In this document: positions 10,788 to 21,194 of the stretch, one piece after another
How positions within the stretch are numbered: the first letter of the stretch is position 1
How the letters are laid out: the number at the start of each line of letters is the position of its first letter
NCBI RefSeq assembly: GCF_002843235.3
Contig: NZ_CP031123.2
Span: 3,410,001 to 3,474,000, forward strand
Length of the DNA: 64,000 bases
Direction: 5' to 3'
DNA from: Providencia huaxiensis
GTDB lineage: Bacteria > Pseudomonadota > Gammaproteobacteria > Enterobacterales > Enterobacteriaceae
Translations under genes and position numbers: made by a program
The notes under the pieces: generated by a model
The model's database searches: none
Told to the model about the DNA's origin: nothing
The model's input: only the letters and a program-made list of their open reading frames with translations

Positions 10788-11060
10788 ATGATTTTACGGA
10801 AATCGGACTGGCACCCTGCAGATATCATTGCTGCTTTACGTAAACGTGGGACAACCCTTGCCGCAATTTCACGCGAGGCAGGGCTAAGCTCTTCAACGTT
10901 AGCAAATGCGCTATCACGCCCTTGGCCTAAAGGGGAATGGATCATTGCAAATTTCTTAGCCATTCACCCAGCTGAAATTTGGCCAAGTCGTTATTACGAC
11001 CCAATTACAGGGGATTTATTAGAAAGAAAAGTCAGAGAAAAGGCACCAGTGGAAGATTAA
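10788..11060 (+). CDS. sfsB: Ner-like DNA-binding transcriptional regulator SfsB (Nlp)
   Basis: 90-residue protein homologous over its length to E. coli SfsB/Nlp and to the Ner repressor of Mu-like phages. Core motifs are DWHPADIIAALRKRGT, GLSSSTLANALSRPWPKGE (helix-turn-helix) and IWPSRYYDP. E. coli SfsB has been linked to maltose metabolism in crp mutants; its physiological role is otherwise unclear. It follows ispB as in E. coli, but here two c-like genes intervene and mdh rather than murA comes next. The ATG is preceded by AAAAAAGGACT. Confidence 0.9.
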   Translation: MILRKSDWHPADIIAALRKRGTTLAAISREAGLSSSTLANALSRPWPKGEWIIANFLAIHPAEIWPSRYYDPITGDLLERKVREKAPVED

Positions 11061-11080
11061 AAATTGTATGGGATATAGAT

Positions 11081-11122
11081 ATAAGGCTGTGAATAATCAA
11101 TGTATTCACGGCCTTATCTTTT
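11081..11122 (+). terminator. Terminator of sfsB
   Basis: Arms ATAAGGCTGTGAATA (11081-11095) and TATTCACGGCCTTAT (11103-11117), near-perfect, followed by CTTTTG. Confidence 0.7.
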
Positions 11123-11136
11123 GATGGCAACCCAAT

Positions 11137-11168
11137 AAAAAAGGTTGAGCTCTAAACGAAACTCAACC
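11137..11168 (-). terminator. Terminator of mdh
   Basis: Minus strand: 7-bp stem GGTTGAG/CTCAACC followed by six T and ATT. Confidence 0.75.
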
Positions 11169-11198
11169 CTTTACAATTAGGAAAAGTGTTAACTGGCA

Positions 11199-12137
11199 TT
11201 AGCCATTAATAAATTTTTCACCTAATTCGATATCTGCTTTTAATACATCTAGCATGTCTTTCAGTGCTTTCTCTTCAAATGCACTTAATTTACCGATTGG
11301 TAAATGTTTTTCGATACCGTTTTTGCCTAAAACAACGGGTTGTGCAAAGAAGCGAGCATGCTCACCATCACCTTCGGTGTAAACACATTCAACCACATTG
11401 CTTTCGCCTTGCAGACCACGAATTAAAGATAAACCTAAACGTGCAGCTGCTTGGCCCATAGATAAAGTTGCAGACCCGCCACCCGCTTTCGCTTCAACGA
11501 CTTCTGTACCTGCATTTTGAATACGCTTAGTTAACGCTGCAACTTCTTCGTCAGTGAAGCTAACACCTTCAATTTGAGATAACAGTGGCAGGATAGTCAC
11601 ACCAGAGTGGCCACCAATCACAGGCACTTCGAGGTCATTAACATTTTTGCCTTTTAGTTCAGCAACAAATGTATTAGAACGGATGATATCTAATGTCGTC
11701 ACACCGAATAAACGGTTTTTATCGTAAACGCCTGCTTTTTTCAGGACTTCAGCAGCGATAGCAACAGTGGTATTCACTGGGTTAGTGATGATACCAATCA
11801 ATGCTTTAGGGCAAGTTTCAGCAATTTGTTGGATCAGATTACGGACGATACCCGCATTGATGTTAAATAAGTCAGAACGGTCCATACCTGGTTTACGTGC
11901 AACACCCGCAGAAATAAGGACAATGTCAGCACCTTTTAATGCAGGTTTTGCATCTTCGCCAGCAAAGCCTGTCACTTTAACATCAGTAGGGATATGGCTT
12001 AAGTCAGCAGCAACACCTGGAGTGACTGGTGCGATGTCGTAGAGGGAGAGTTCTGAACCTGCTGGGAGCTGGTTTTTGAGAAGAAGGGCGAGAGCCTGAC
12101 CGATACCACCTGCTGCACCTAGGACTGCAACTTTCAT
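11199..12137 (-). CDS. mdh: Malate dehydrogenase
   Basis: NAD-dependent malate/oxaloacetate interconversion in the TCA cycle. 312 residues as in E. coli. N-terminal nucleotide loop GAAGGIGQ (7-14), substrate arginines in [14 protein letters not shown], and the catalytic His in [12 protein letters not shown]. Strongly conserved with the Vibrio/enteric clade. It is transcribed alone, divergent from argR across a 493-bp intergenic region. The same genome carries mqo near 31 kb, a quinone-linked enzyme for the same oxidation. Confidence 0.98.
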   Translation of the reverse strand: MKVAVLGAAGGIGQALALLLKNQLPAGSELSLYDIAPVTPGVAADLSHIPTDVKVTGFAGEDAKPALKGADIVLISAGVARKPGMDRSDLFNINAGIVRNLIQQIAETCPKALIGIITNPVNTTVAIAAEVLKKAGVYDKNRLFGVTTLDIIRSNTFVAELKGKNVNDLEVPVIGGHSGVTILPLLSQIEGVSFTDEEVAALTKRIQNAGTEVVEAKAGGGSATLSMGQAAARLGLSLIRGLQGESNVVECVYTEGDGEHARFFAQPVVLGKNGIEKHLPIGKLSAFEEKALKDMLDVLKADIELGEKFING

Positions 12138-12567
12138 TCTGAAACTCCTTAATTTGTACTTTAAAAAGATATCACTTTATTTGTTATACACTTAACACAT
12201 TACGTATAAAAAACAATTTGTTAACAGATAGAGAGAGAGTTTAACGCAAGAGAACTTGTTTATTAATTGCCAGTATTCTAAACAAATTCCTTATCTGTTA
12301 ATGAGATAACGGGCACTTTTTTAACAAATAGTTTTTCTGGGTATTGCATTTCGCACAATAAGTTGTTTTCTGTGTATATTTTTCAATCAAAAACATTTTT
12401 ATTAACAATAAATTTACAACGAATATCTGAAAAATTCATTGCTCTATTATGCTAATTTTTCATTTTCACAATTTACGATAAATTGATACTTCTAACTACC
12501 AACCTAAAACGAAATTGCTTAACTTTAAGTTATTCGCTGGTTATAAACTCATCATAACGCAATTTTG
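12138..12567. other. mdh-argR intergenic region
   Basis: AT-rich, no gene seen. A short GA run (GATAGAGAGAGAG, about 12226-12238) is the only simple repeat. The argR promoter and ARG box lie at its right end; no convincing mdh promoter could be fixed by eye. Confidence 0.4.
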
Positions 12568-12596
12568 TTGCATAAAAATGCACTTTTACGGATAAT
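12568..12596 (+). promoter_or_regulatory. argR promoter with overlapping ARG box
   Basis: -35 TTGCAT (12568-12573), 17-bp spacer, -10 GATAAT (12591-12596). The perfect palindrome TGCATAAAAATGCA (12569-12582) covers the -35 and spacer and resembles the ARG box consensus TGAAT-N4-ATTCA. This supports autorepression by ArgR, as known in E. coli. Confidence 0.6.
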
Positions 12597-12630
12597 ACAG
12601 CTTAATTCAATGCAAAAGAATGGGTTGATT

Positions 12631-13101
12631 ATGCGCACTCCGTCTAAACAAGAAGACTTGGTTAAGGCTTTTAAAGCCCTACTTAAAGAAGAAAAATTTA
12701 GCTCGCAAGCTGAAATTGTCACGGCTTTGCAAGAAGAAGGCTTCGAAAATATTAACCAATCAAAAATTTCCAGAATGCTAACCAAATTTGGTGCTGTTCG
12801 CACCCGTAATGCAAAAATGGAAATGGTATATTGCCTACCGACAGAGCCTGGTGTCCCTACCGCCACCAGCCCACTCAAAAACTTAGTTTTGGATATAGAC
12901 TACAACCCTTCTGTTGTCGTGATCAGAACGAGTCCAGGTGCTGCACAGCTTATTGCACGTTTATTAGATTCATTAGGTAAAGCAGAAGGAATTTTAGGTA
13001 GTATTGCTGGTGATGATACTATCTTCTCAACACCAGCCAACAATTTCACCACAAAAGAGTTGTATGAAGCGATTTTAGCGTTATTTGAACAAGAGCTTTA
13101 A
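12631..13101 (+). CDS. argR: Arginine repressor ArgR
   Basis: Hexameric arginine-responsive repressor of the arginine regulon and Xer accessory factor. ATG at 12631 gives 156 residues, as in E. coli. The N-terminal winged HTH includes [20 protein letters not shown], and the C-terminal hexamerisation and arginine-binding domain has [14 protein letters not shown] and GDDTIF (Asp pair binding arginine). The longer reading frame upstream is leader sequence and overlaps the promoter. Confidence 0.97.
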   Translation: MRTPSKQEDLVKAFKALLKEEKFSSQAEIVTALQEEGFENINQSKISRMLTKFGAVRTRNAKMEMVYCLPTEPGVPTATSPLKNLVLDIDYNPSVVVIRTSPGAAQLIARLLDSLGKAEGILGSIAGDDTIFSTPANNFTTKELYEAILALFEQEL

Positions 13102-13119
13102 TCTATTGATATACATTAG

Positions 13120-13156
13120 AATAAGAGGGAAATTCGATTTCCCTCTTATTGTTTTT
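13120..13156 (+). terminator. Terminator of argR
   Basis: 14-bp stem AATAAGAGGGAAAT/ATTTCCCTCTTATT with a TCG loop, followed by GTTTTT. Confidence 0.85.
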
Positions 13157-13178
13157 GTCTGTTTCTATTCGATTTTGA

Positions 13179-13622
<444 letters not shown>

Positions 13623-13647
13623 TTATCAAATAGCTAGCTAAGAGAAT

Positions 13648-15030
13648 TTAATCATCTTGCTCTGTTTCTGCTTTCGCCTTCAAAGCTGCGAGCAATTTGC
13701 CATGAATGCCGCTAAAACCACCATTGCTCATCACCAAAATATGGTCACCCGGTTGTGCGGTTTCAATAATCATATTGGTGAATGCCTCAATATCTGCACT
13801 CCAACGGGCGGGTTGAACACATTTTTCAGCAATATCCGTCACCATCCAAGGGATATTGGCCGGTTGGAACAGAAACACTTCATCTGCACGGCCTAGCGCA
13901 GGCGCAATATCATTTTTATTGACTCCCATTTTCATGGTATTCGAACGAGGCTCGAGCACTGCAAGAATACGTGAAGTTCCGCCAACTTTGCTGCGAAGTG
14001 CTTCTAACGTTGCCAAAATAGCCGTTGGGTGATGTGCGAAGTCATCGTAAACACTAACGCCATTTTCAACACCACGTAACTCAAGGCGACGGCGTGCATT
14101 GATAAAGCCATTCAAGGCAAGGCAAGCTTCTTTTACTGGGACTCCTACATGGTGAGCCGCAGCAATCGCCATCAATGCATTTTGGATATTGTGGTTACCC
14201 ACTTGTGACCAAGCGACTTCACCCACTTTTTCTTGTTGGTAGTACACGGCAAAGTGGCTGCCATCGTGGCTTAGCTTCTCTGCTTGCCATCCACCATGCT
14301 CCCCCCCCACCAGCTCTTGTTCACTCCAGCAGCCCATTCCAATCACTTGTTTTAAATGATTATCGTTGTCTGGTGTGAAAATTTTGCCACTCGCTGGCAC
14401 AATGCGTACAAGGTGATGGAACTGTTTTTGAATCGCTTCGAGGTTTTCAAAGATATCCGCATGGTCGAATTCAAGGTTGTTCAATACCAAGGTTTTCGGG
14501 CTGTAATGAACAAATTTAGAACGTTTATCGAAAAATGCACAGTCATATTCATCCGCCTCGATAACAAAAAACGGACTTTCGCCAATCTTAGCGGAGACAT
14601 CAAAGTTACCCGGAACACCACCGATAAGAAAACCGGGCTTGTAACCACACTCTTCTAAGATCCACGCAAGCATCCCCGCGGTAGTCGTTTTACCATGGGT
14701 TCCCGCCACGGCCAGTACCCAACGTTCGGGTAACACATGGTCATGAAGCCACTGCGGGCCAGATGTATACGGCAAACCTCTTTCTAACACAGCTTCGACA
14801 CAAGGGTTACCGCGCGTCATTGCATTACCGATCACTACCATATCCGGTATTGGGTCAAGCTGAGCCGGATCAAACCCCTGAATGAGTTCAATCCCTTGAT
14901 TTTCAAGTAATGTGCTCATCGGTGGATACACATTGTCATCCGAACCCGTCACTTTATGCCCTAAAGAACGAGCCAATATTGCTAAGCTTCCCATAAAGGT
15001 ACCGCATATACCTAAAATATGTATGTGCAT
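13648..15030 (-). CDS. mpl: UDP-N-acetylmuramate:murein tripeptide ligase Mpl
   Basis: Ligates recycled L-Ala-gamma-D-Glu-meso-DAP to UDP-MurNAc in murein recycling. 460 residues. Mur ligase fold: N-terminal UDP-binding MHIHILGICGTFMGSLA, ATP loop GTHGKTTTAGM (about 111-121), EADEYDCAFFDKRSKF, and the C-terminal domain with DDFAHHPTA and EPRSNTMK. It has its own terminator and is divergent from fbp. The gene pairing mpl/fbp matches E. coli. Confidence 0.95.
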   Translation of the reverse strand: MHIHILGICGTFMGSLAILARSLGHKVTGSDDNVYPPMSTLLENQGIELIQGFDPAQLDPIPDMVVIGNAMTRGNPCVEAVLERGLPYTSGPQWLHDHVLPERWVLAVAGTHGKTTTAGMLAWILEECGYKPGFLIGGVPGNFDVSAKIGESPFFVIEADEYDCAFFDKRSKFVHYSPKTLVLNNLEFDHADIFENLEAIQKQFHHLVRIVPASGKIFTPDNDNHLKQVIGMGCWSEQELVGGEHGGWQAEKLSHDGSHFAVYYQQEKVGEVAWSQVGNHNIQNALMAIAAAHHVGVPVKEACLALNGFINARRRLELRGVENGVSVYDDFAHHPTAILATLEALRSKVGGTSRILAVLEPRSNTMKMGVNKNDIAPALGRADEVFLFQPANIPWMVTDIAEKCVQPARWSADIEAFTNMIIETAQPGDHILVMSNGGFSGIHGKLLAALKAKAETEQDD

Positions 15031-15193
15031 TCTTTTTCATCCAATTAGCATGAGGTTGGTCACTATTCTACCCATCAAAAACAGGTTTATAAATGCATTA
15101 ACCTATTAATCTTTTTTTTATTTAGTTAAACTCTCCCCGCGCGAGGGTAAATGCCCCGCAAAACCTCTGTCAATTTTATTCAGGACCTTCGTC

Positions 15194-16201
15194 ATGAAAA
15201 CATTAGGCGAATTCATCGTCGAAAAGCAACAAGATTTTCCTCATGCAACAGGTGAGCTGACTTCTTTATTATCAGCTATCAAACTGGGCGCTAAAATTAT
15301 CCATCGTGATATTAATAAAGCTGGACTTGTCGATATTCTTGGCACTAACGGTGTTTCGAATATTCAAGGTGAAGTTCAGATGAAGCTTGACCTGTATGCT
15401 AACGAAAAACTGAAAGCGGCTTTAAAAGCACGCGGAGAAGTCGCCGGTATCGCCTCTGAAGAAGAAGACGAAATTGTCATTTTCGAAGGAGACCGTGCAG
15501 AAAACGCAAAATATGTTGTTTTAATGGACCCACTTGATGGTTCTTCGAACATCGATGTAAACGTTTCCGTTGGAACAATTTTCTCAATCTATCATCGTAT
15601 CACGCCAATTGGCCAACCGGTTACAGAAGCTGATTTCCTGCAACCAGGTAACCGCCAAGTGGCTGCGGGCTACGTGGTTTATGGTTCATCAACGATGTTA
15701 GTTTACACCACGGGTGTTGGTGTACACGCGTTTACTTACGACCCATCATTGGGCGTTTTCTGCTTATCTCATGAAAAAGTGATGTTCCCATCAGAAGGGA
15801 AAATGTACTCCATCAACGAAGGAAACTATATCAGGTTCCCGATGGGCGTTAAAAAGTACATTAAATATTGCCAAGAAGAAGATAAAGCAACAAATCGCCC
15901 GTATACCACTCGTTATATCGGTTCTTTGGTTGCAGATTTCCATCGTAACTTGCTCAAAGGGGGAATTTATATTTACCCGAGTACAGCAAGCCATCCAAAT
16001 GGAAAATTGCGCCTTCTGTACGAATGCAACCCAATTGCATTTTTAGCAGAACAAGCCGGTGGTAAAGCTAGCGATGGGGCTAATCGCATCTTAGATATTA
16101 TTCCTAGCGAATTACACCAACGTGCACCGTTTTTTGTCGGAACGGAGTCGATGGTAGAGAAAGCCGAATCATTTATGCGTGAATTCCCTGACTCGGAATA
16201 A
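15194..16201 (+). CDS. fbp: Fructose-1,6-bisphosphatase class I
   Basis: Gluconeogenic hydrolysis of fructose 1,6-bisphosphate. 335 residues (E. coli 332). Metal site [10 protein letters not shown] (about 113-122), EEEDE near residue 93, and the sugar phosphate region [22 protein letters not shown] at 15194 is preceded by CAGGACCTTCGTC, a weak ribosome site. A strong terminator follows. Confidence 0.97.
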   Translation: MKTLGEFIVEKQQDFPHATGELTSLLSAIKLGAKIIHRDINKAGLVDILGTNGVSNIQGEVQMKLDLYANEKLKAALKARGEVAGIASEEEDEIVIFEGDRAENAKYVVLMDPLDGSSNIDVNVSVGTIFSIYHRITPIGQPVTEADFLQPGNRQVAAGYVVYGSSTMLVYTTGVGVHAFTYDPSLGVFCLSHEKVMFPSEGKMYSINEGNYIRFPMGVKKYIKYCQEEDKATNRPYTTRYIGSLVADFHRNLLKGGIYIYPSTASHPNGKLRLLYECNPIAFLAEQAGGKASDGANRILDIIPSELHQRAPFFVGTESMVEKAESFMREFPDSE

Positions 16202-16218
16202 CCCAATTTATTAATTAT

Positions 16219-16243
16219 AAGGCGGGGTTTCCCGCCTTTTTTG
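16219..16243 (+). terminator. Terminator of fbp
   Basis: AAGGCGGG/CCCGCCTT stem with GTTT loop followed by a T-run. Confidence 0.88.
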
Positions 16244-16264
16244 TTCCTTTTTTTCACCAACTAG

Positions 16265-16293
16265 TGAGTTTTGCCCCCTTTTACGGCTATAAT
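16265..16293 (+). promoter_or_regulatory. Candidate ppa promoter
   Basis: Perfect -10 TATAAT at 16288-16293, about 95 bp upstream of ppa. The -35 at 17 bp (TGAGTT) is poor, so the call rests on the -10. Confidence 0.35.
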
Positions 16294-16388
16294 GTCCCCC
16301 ACGCTATCTACTCTATTATTTGATTTGCCTAAAAGCGGCAACAAATTAAAATGAGTAAATTCATTATTCACACAAAGGATACATTTAA

Positions 16389-16919
16389 ATGGGCCTGAAC
16401 AATGTACCGGCAGGTAAAGATCTGCCAGAAGATATCTATGTTATCATCGAAATCCCAGCGAACGCAGATCCTATCAAATATGAAGTTGATAAAGACTCTG
16501 GTGCGCTGTTTGTAGACCGTTTCATGTCAACAGCGATGTTCTATCCATGCAACTATGGTTACATCAACAACACCCTGTCTTTAGATGGCGACCCAGTTGA
16601 CGTATTAGTTCCAACTCCATACCCATTACAACCAGGCTCAGTCATCCGTTGCCGCCCTGTTGGCGTCCTGAAAATGACTGACGAGTCTGGTGAAGATGCA
16701 AAATTAGTTGCTGTTCCGCACACTAAATTAAGCAAAGAATACGATCACATCAAAGATGTGAACGACCTGCCAGAATTACTGCGTGCTCAAATTACTCATT
16801 TCTTTGAACATTACAAAGATTTAGAAAAAGGTAAATGGGTTAAAGTTGATGGTTGGGAAGATGCAGCATCTGCAAAAGCAGAGATCATCGAATCTTTCGA
16901 ACGCGCTGCAAAAAAATAA
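16389..16919 (+). CDS. ppa: Inorganic pyrophosphatase
   Basis: Soluble family I pyrophosphatase, hexameric, which pulls biosynthetic reactions by hydrolysing PPi. 176 residues as in E. coli. Signature DGDPVDVLV (about 65-73), with metal-binding Asp residues and [15 protein letters not shown] upstream. AAAGGATACATTTAA precedes the ATG. Monocistronic. Confidence 0.98.
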   Translation: MGLNNVPAGKDLPEDIYVIIEIPANADPIKYEVDKDSGALFVDRFMSTAMFYPCNYGYINNTLSLDGDPVDVLVPTPYPLQPGSVIRCRPVGVLKMTDESGEDAKLVAVPHTKLSKEYDHIKDVNDLPELLRAQITHFFEHYKDLEKGKWVKVDGWEDAASAKAEIIESFERAAKK

Positions 16920-16940
16920 TCTCCCTTTAAGGGCATAATG

Positions 16941-16969
16941 AAAGCGCTGGTTAATATCAGCGCTTTTTT
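16941..16969 (+). terminator. Terminator of ppa
   Basis: AAAGCGCTG/CAGCGCTTT stem followed by TTTTA. Confidence 0.85.
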
Positions 16970-17003
16970 ATGGGCTCTAACATGTTGATTAGGCCATAAA
17001 GTA

Positions 17004-17036
17004 AAAACGCCAGCTATCATTGCTGGCGTTTTATAT
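17004..17036. terminator. Bidirectional terminator facing ytfP
   Basis: AAAACGCCAGC/GCTGGCGTTTT stem; T-rich on the minus strand after ytfP and on the plus strand after ppa. Confidence 0.85.
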
Positions 17037-17066
17037 TTTTACAACTCGATAGCGACTATTAAATCG

Positions 17067-17414
17067 TTATACTTCTTCATCACGTTTCAGCCAGTCGCCA
17101 CTTTTTATTTGACGTAGACCATCAACCGAATGTTTATACAGATAAATCCAAGCGTTGCCATACGGCGTTGGGATAAGCTCTCGTACATAGTCTTGAGAAT
17201 TTTTCTTTAGCTCATCTAATTCAGTCAAAATTGACGGGTTGATTCGATAAACTTCGCACTCTATCACCCCATCCCCTTTGACAACCGCTGGATAATATCC
17301 AAGATCATACAGTTCATAGCCTTCTAGCTTATGCTCACCGAGTAGCTGAGCATAAGTCATCCAATGATGATTTCCTTGCTTTTGTCTTAAGCTACCATAA
17401 ACAATTACACGCAT
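17067..17414 (-). CDS. ytfP: Gamma-glutamylcyclotransferase family protein YtfP
   Basis: 115-residue GGCT-fold protein. N-terminal substrate loop VYGSLRQKQGNHHWM (about residues 4-18) and Glu in VIECEVYRI correspond to the family active site; the exact substrate is not established. It starts 4 bp after the tamB stop, so tamA-tamB-ytfP form one operon as in E. coli. Confidence 0.9.
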   Translation of the reverse strand: MRVIVYGSLRQKQGNHHWMTYAQLLGEHKLEGYELYDLGYYPAVVKGDGVIECEVYRINPSILTELDELKKNSQDYVRELIPTPYGNAWIYLYKHSVDGLRQIKSGDWLKRDEEV

Positions 17415-17417
17415 AAT

Positions 17418-20400
17418 CTAAAACTCAAATTGGTAAAGGAGATCCAATGCCTGATTAACACCAGACACAGCTTCTAAATACAGTTTTGGCATCAACCGAT
17501 AACGTAAGGTTAACGTCGCCAATGAGTCAAAGATACCAACTCCATACTTCACTTGTAAATCATTAGTGATCTTACCACTTACAACGACTTGAGAACCATC
17601 CCCCACACCTTGGGTATCGACGGCTAAATCAGAGACTCCAAATGTCTCACCAATTTTACCCACGAGTTGCCCACTTTGTGCTACACCTAAGCCGATTAAC
17701 ATAGATGTCATTTGTGAACTATTTGCGTCCCCACTATCTAAGCCCTCTCCTCTTAATAAGTAAGAAAGCGCTTCTTGTTGTGTTTTCGCAGGTTCAGAGA
17801 ATATTTCTACTTTCGGTTTATCCGCAAGGCCTGTGACCTTCACCCCTGCAATCACGTTATCCGCTGTGTTGTCTGGGTTACGTATCGCTTCTAAGTTTAA
17901 GAATGGTTGGTCTGCAGGGCCTGAGAACTGAATTTGGCCTTTACGTACAATCAAATCTTGCCCATAAGCACGGAAACGACCTGCTGGAATATCCACTTGG
18001 CCATTAATGTGTAAGCCATGGATATTCTGAACTACTTTCAATAAACCGGTCAGACGTGCTTTTAAGCCAAATGCGTCTAATTGCACATCGTTGCCAATTT
18101 TAATATCCAAATTGGTCTGAATAGGAATGGATGGCGCTTTTTCCTCAATTGGCTGTAAATTGCTATCTAACATCACCACATCCGAAGATGGGCTTACCGC
18201 TGACTCAGGGAGTTCTTGGACCGTGATCCGTGCCCACGGGATATTGACCGTCCCCTTTAACGTTAATACCGAAGGCGACGCATCAAAAACAATATCTGGT
18301 TGAACATCAATTTGGATCATCGGCGGTAAAGAAACACGAAGGTTATTACCTCGCGCCATGACTTTTGCACGCCATGCATCAATATTGCGCCAGTCTGCAT
18401 CACCATCAATGTTCAGATAGCCCTCTGGCGTGTTTATCTGGCCATTCATTACTGAGCTCGTGCCGTTGAAATTAACACCTAAATGACCACTTTTGATATC
18501 AAACGGGATCATTGCAGATTTCACTTCTAAACTCGAAAGCGCTAAATTCCCATTTAATAATGGGTTATTGGCTGACCCGCCTAAACGTAGATTTCCACTT
18601 AAACGGCCATTCGCCACTTCCTTCTGGCCTAGTAACGGCTTGATTAAATCTAATGTCACCGAATTAATTTCAACATTACCCGACAACAAGCGACGTTTTT
18701 CAATATCAGACACTTGGATGTTACCGCGCATCTGTCCGTTATTAGCTAACCCAAATAACCAGCTAAGATCTGCCTTACCATTTTTCAACCCAGCACTTAA
18801 CGTTAAGGTATCAAAAGCAATCGGTAAACGGGTTCCATCCACAAACTGAACTGCTTTGATATCATTTCCTCGCAAGTCCAGCTTCACTTGTGGCATGCTG
18901 CCATCCGCTTGCCAAATGGCATTGGCTTTACCCGTAAATACGCCACTGACTCGAGTATCTTGTGGCATAAAGGGTTTGATCATGGCGAGATCAAAACGTT
19001 CTAATACGATATCTGCGCTACCACTTTTACCCGCTTTAATCGGTTTTGGTACACACAAACGGGCGTTCGGGTTAACCCAACAATGCCGTCCAATGGTCAC
19101 TTCTTGGGTTTGGTTGGCATAATCGAGTGACATTGCTTGGTTTAAGCGCCATTCACCCACCACCGTATCAAATAAGGTGTTAGATAAATTCCCTTTCCAC
19201 ACTTCAGTCTGCCGGTCAAAACTGCCTGCTAATGCTAATTGACCAGAAACCGGCTCACCTTTCATATTCAATTTTAACGTATGCTGTTTTTCACTGCCTT
19301 TCGCATCTAAAGTTAGGTTATTGACGACAAGGTCGCCTTGTTTTAATTGACGCAGAACAACGGATAGATCCCCTTTAATTTGCTCGCCTGTTGCCACATT
19401 TCCTTTGATAACAACATTCTCGATAGCAAGGTCGTCCTGCCACTTCACACCGCGTGCGGTGAGGTCAACAAGCGCTTCTGGCGTCTCTAAATTACCCCGT
19501 AATTTCACATCACCGGCAATCACACCACCTAAGCCAGGTAGCAAACCATTGAGTGCGGGGGCATTAATTTTGGCATCAAGGTTCCATTTATCAGCAAGGG
19601 AGCCTTTTACGTCGACATTATTTTTACCCAGTGCCAAATTGAAGTTTGGAATATCCCATTGGCCTGCTGCGTTACCTTTGGCTTTTCCGCGTGCTTTCAA
19701 GAGATTATTTTTGACATTACCATCCAAAATAATTTCAGGGATATCTAACTGCCAGCTACCACCGTATAAACTTCCGCGAGTGGCAATCTTGCCATCCACT
19801 TTAGCAGGCCATTCAGGGTACTGTTTGGCAGTATTAATCCCCGACAAGGTCAATACCGCATTCCAACTAATCGCCTTACTCCAGTCCGCAACACCTGTAA
19901 TATCCGCATTACCCTGTAAAGCAGCTAAACGTAAACGAGTTAAATTAATTTGCTCTTCATTACCTTTCGCATCTAATATCAAGGTCGAAGGGGGCAAATC
20001 CTGCCCAGTGATAGCTGAGCGTACAGACATGTCATAAGCCGATGGCCGGCCATTTAAACGCAACCGTGTTCCATCGAGTTGGTATTGCGCTTCCCCCACG
20101 AACGGCCACGTTAGCTTATCACTTTCTAATGTAAGCAAAATAGGCAGGTCTGCTTGTGACAAATCTGTTTCTGCATCTAATTTCGCATTAATTGGCCCGT
20201 GTAAGTTCAATGCCAATTTTAGCTCATCAACCAAACCGCCTTTTAAGGAGAGGTCTATTTTTTGCCCGTCTAAATCCTCTAAACGGCTTTCACCCACGAC
20301 CGACAATGAGACTGGCCATTTATCTTGCAATGTTGCTGTGCCAGATAACGCAACATTCCCTTGCGGTGCATCGACTTTTAACTGTTTAACTAAAACTTGT

Positions 20401-21194
20401 TGCCCTTCATTCGAAAGACTCAAGTGTAATTGGTTAATTTTAAGTTCAGTCGCTCCCGTTAATTGAAAATTCGAAGCATTAATGCCATCAACATTTAAAT
20501 CAACAGGTAAAATAACCTCTGGTAATTCAGCGAGTAACGGCTTAGAAAATAGCGCTTTTAATTCGTCCGCTAATGATTTTTGGTCATTTATCGGAGTTGG
20601 TTCTGGTTGTTTCTCTTCAACGGCTGCATCTGATTTGGTTTCAGGTAAATTAATGGCCAAATCAATGATATCGGTTGGAATGATAGTGATCGCTTTCCCT
20701 TCCCACGTGACCCCTGTGGTAAATTTGGCTAAATCGATGTCCATGCCATCCACATTAACGTGCGTTGAAACCAAAGCCAATTGATTCAAACGAATGGTTA
20801 AAGGTGCCTTGAGTTCAGTCAAAGGTTCAGATGGTGGCGTTTCTTCTGAAGGGGGAAACTGTGAGGTATCAACATTGACAGTGACATTTTCCGTACCTAA
20901 GTTGTCGACACATAGCTCACGGCTTGTTAAACAACCTAGACGTACGGCTAAATTTAGTTTTCCTGCATTAACATCAACACCTGGCATTTGATATTTAACG
21001 CCACTTAACGTTAAGTTACTAATATCCCCGTCAATTTTATCAATGGTTAATTCAGGAACAAAGCGTGTCGCCGTATTTAATGCAAAGTGAAGACCAGACT
21101 GTGTTCCAATCACCCAACTGAGTGCAGCAATAATCAAAACAAGAATTAATAAAATGGAAAGACTTGTCCATTTTAGCCACTTCAACCACCTCAT
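17418..21194 (-). CDS. tamB: Translocation and assembly module subunit TamB
   Basis: Inner-membrane-anchored AsmA-like protein of 1258 residues that spans the periplasm as a beta-taco and works with TamA; it has roles in autotransporter assembly and phospholipid transport. A single N-terminal membrane segment ([17 protein letters not shown], about residues 14-31) is followed by a long repetitive beta-rich body. The C-terminal DUF490/TamB domain ends [19 protein letters not shown]. The start codon overlaps the tamA stop (ATGA, 4 bp), indicating translational coupling. Confidence 0.96.
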   Translation of the reverse strand: MRWLKWLKWTSLSILLILVLIIAALSWVIGTQSGLHFALNTATRFVPELTIDKIDGDISNLTLSGVKYQMPGVDVNAGKLNLAVRLGCLTSRELCVDNLGTENVTVNVDTSQFPPSEETPPSEPLTELKAPLTIRLNQLALVSTHVNVDGMDIDLAKFTTGVTWEGKAITIIPTDIIDLAINLPETKSDAAVEEKQPEPTPINDQKSLADELKALFSKPLLAELPEVILPVDLNVDGINASNFQLTGATELKINQLHLSLSNEGQQVLVKQLKVDAPQGNVALSGTATLQDKWPVSLSVVGESRLEDLDGQKIDLSLKGGLVDELKLALNLHGPINAKLDAETDLSQADLPILLTLESDKLTWPFVGEAQYQLDGTRLRLNGRPSAYDMSVRSAITGQDLPPSTLILDAKGNEEQINLTRLRLAALQGNADITGVADWSKAISWNAVLTLSGINTAKQYPEWPAKVDGKIATRGSLYGGSWQLDIPEIILDGNVKNNLLKARGKAKGNAAGQWDIPNFNLALGKNNVDVKGSLADKWNLDAKINAPALNGLLPGLGGVIAGDVKLRGNLETPEALVDLTARGVKWQDDLAIENVVIKGNVATGEQIKGDLSVVLRQLKQGDLVVNNLTLDAKGSEKQHTLKLNMKGEPVSGQLALAGSFDRQTEVWKGNLSNTLFDTVVGEWRLNQAMSLDYANQTQEVTIGRHCWVNPNARLCVPKPIKAGKSGSADIVLERFDLAMIKPFMPQDTRVSGVFTGKANAIWQADGSMPQVKLDLRGNDIKAVQFVDGTRLPIAFDTLTLSAGLKNGKADLSWLFGLANNGQMRGNIQVSDIEKRRLLSGNVEINSVTLDLIKPLLGQKEVANGRLSGNLRLGGSANNPLLNGNLALSSLEVKSAMIPFDIKSGHLGVNFNGTSSVMNGQINTPEGYLNIDGDADWRNIDAWRAKVMARGNNLRVSLPPMIQIDVQPDIVFDASPSVLTLKGTVNIPWARITVQELPESAVSPSSDVVMLDSNLQPIEEKAPSIPIQTNLDIKIGNDVQLDAFGLKARLTGLLKVVQNIHGLHINGQVDIPAGRFRAYGQDLIVRKGQIQFSGPADQPFLNLEAIRNPDNTADNVIAGVKVTGLADKPKVEIFSEPAKTQQEALSYLLRGEGLDSGDANSSQMTSMLIGLGVAQSGQLVGKIGETFGVSDLAVDTQGVGDGSQVVVSGKITNDLQVKYGVGIFDSLATLTLRYRLMPKLYLEAVSGVNQALDLLYQFEF

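Noticed and set aside
10781..10963. Minus-strand open frame opposite sfsB
   Set aside because: It is antisense to a well-conserved gene, has no ribosome site and no recognisable protein pattern.
12226..12238. GA-rich simple repeat upstream of mdh
   Set aside because: Too short to call a microsatellite and not placed at a promoter element.
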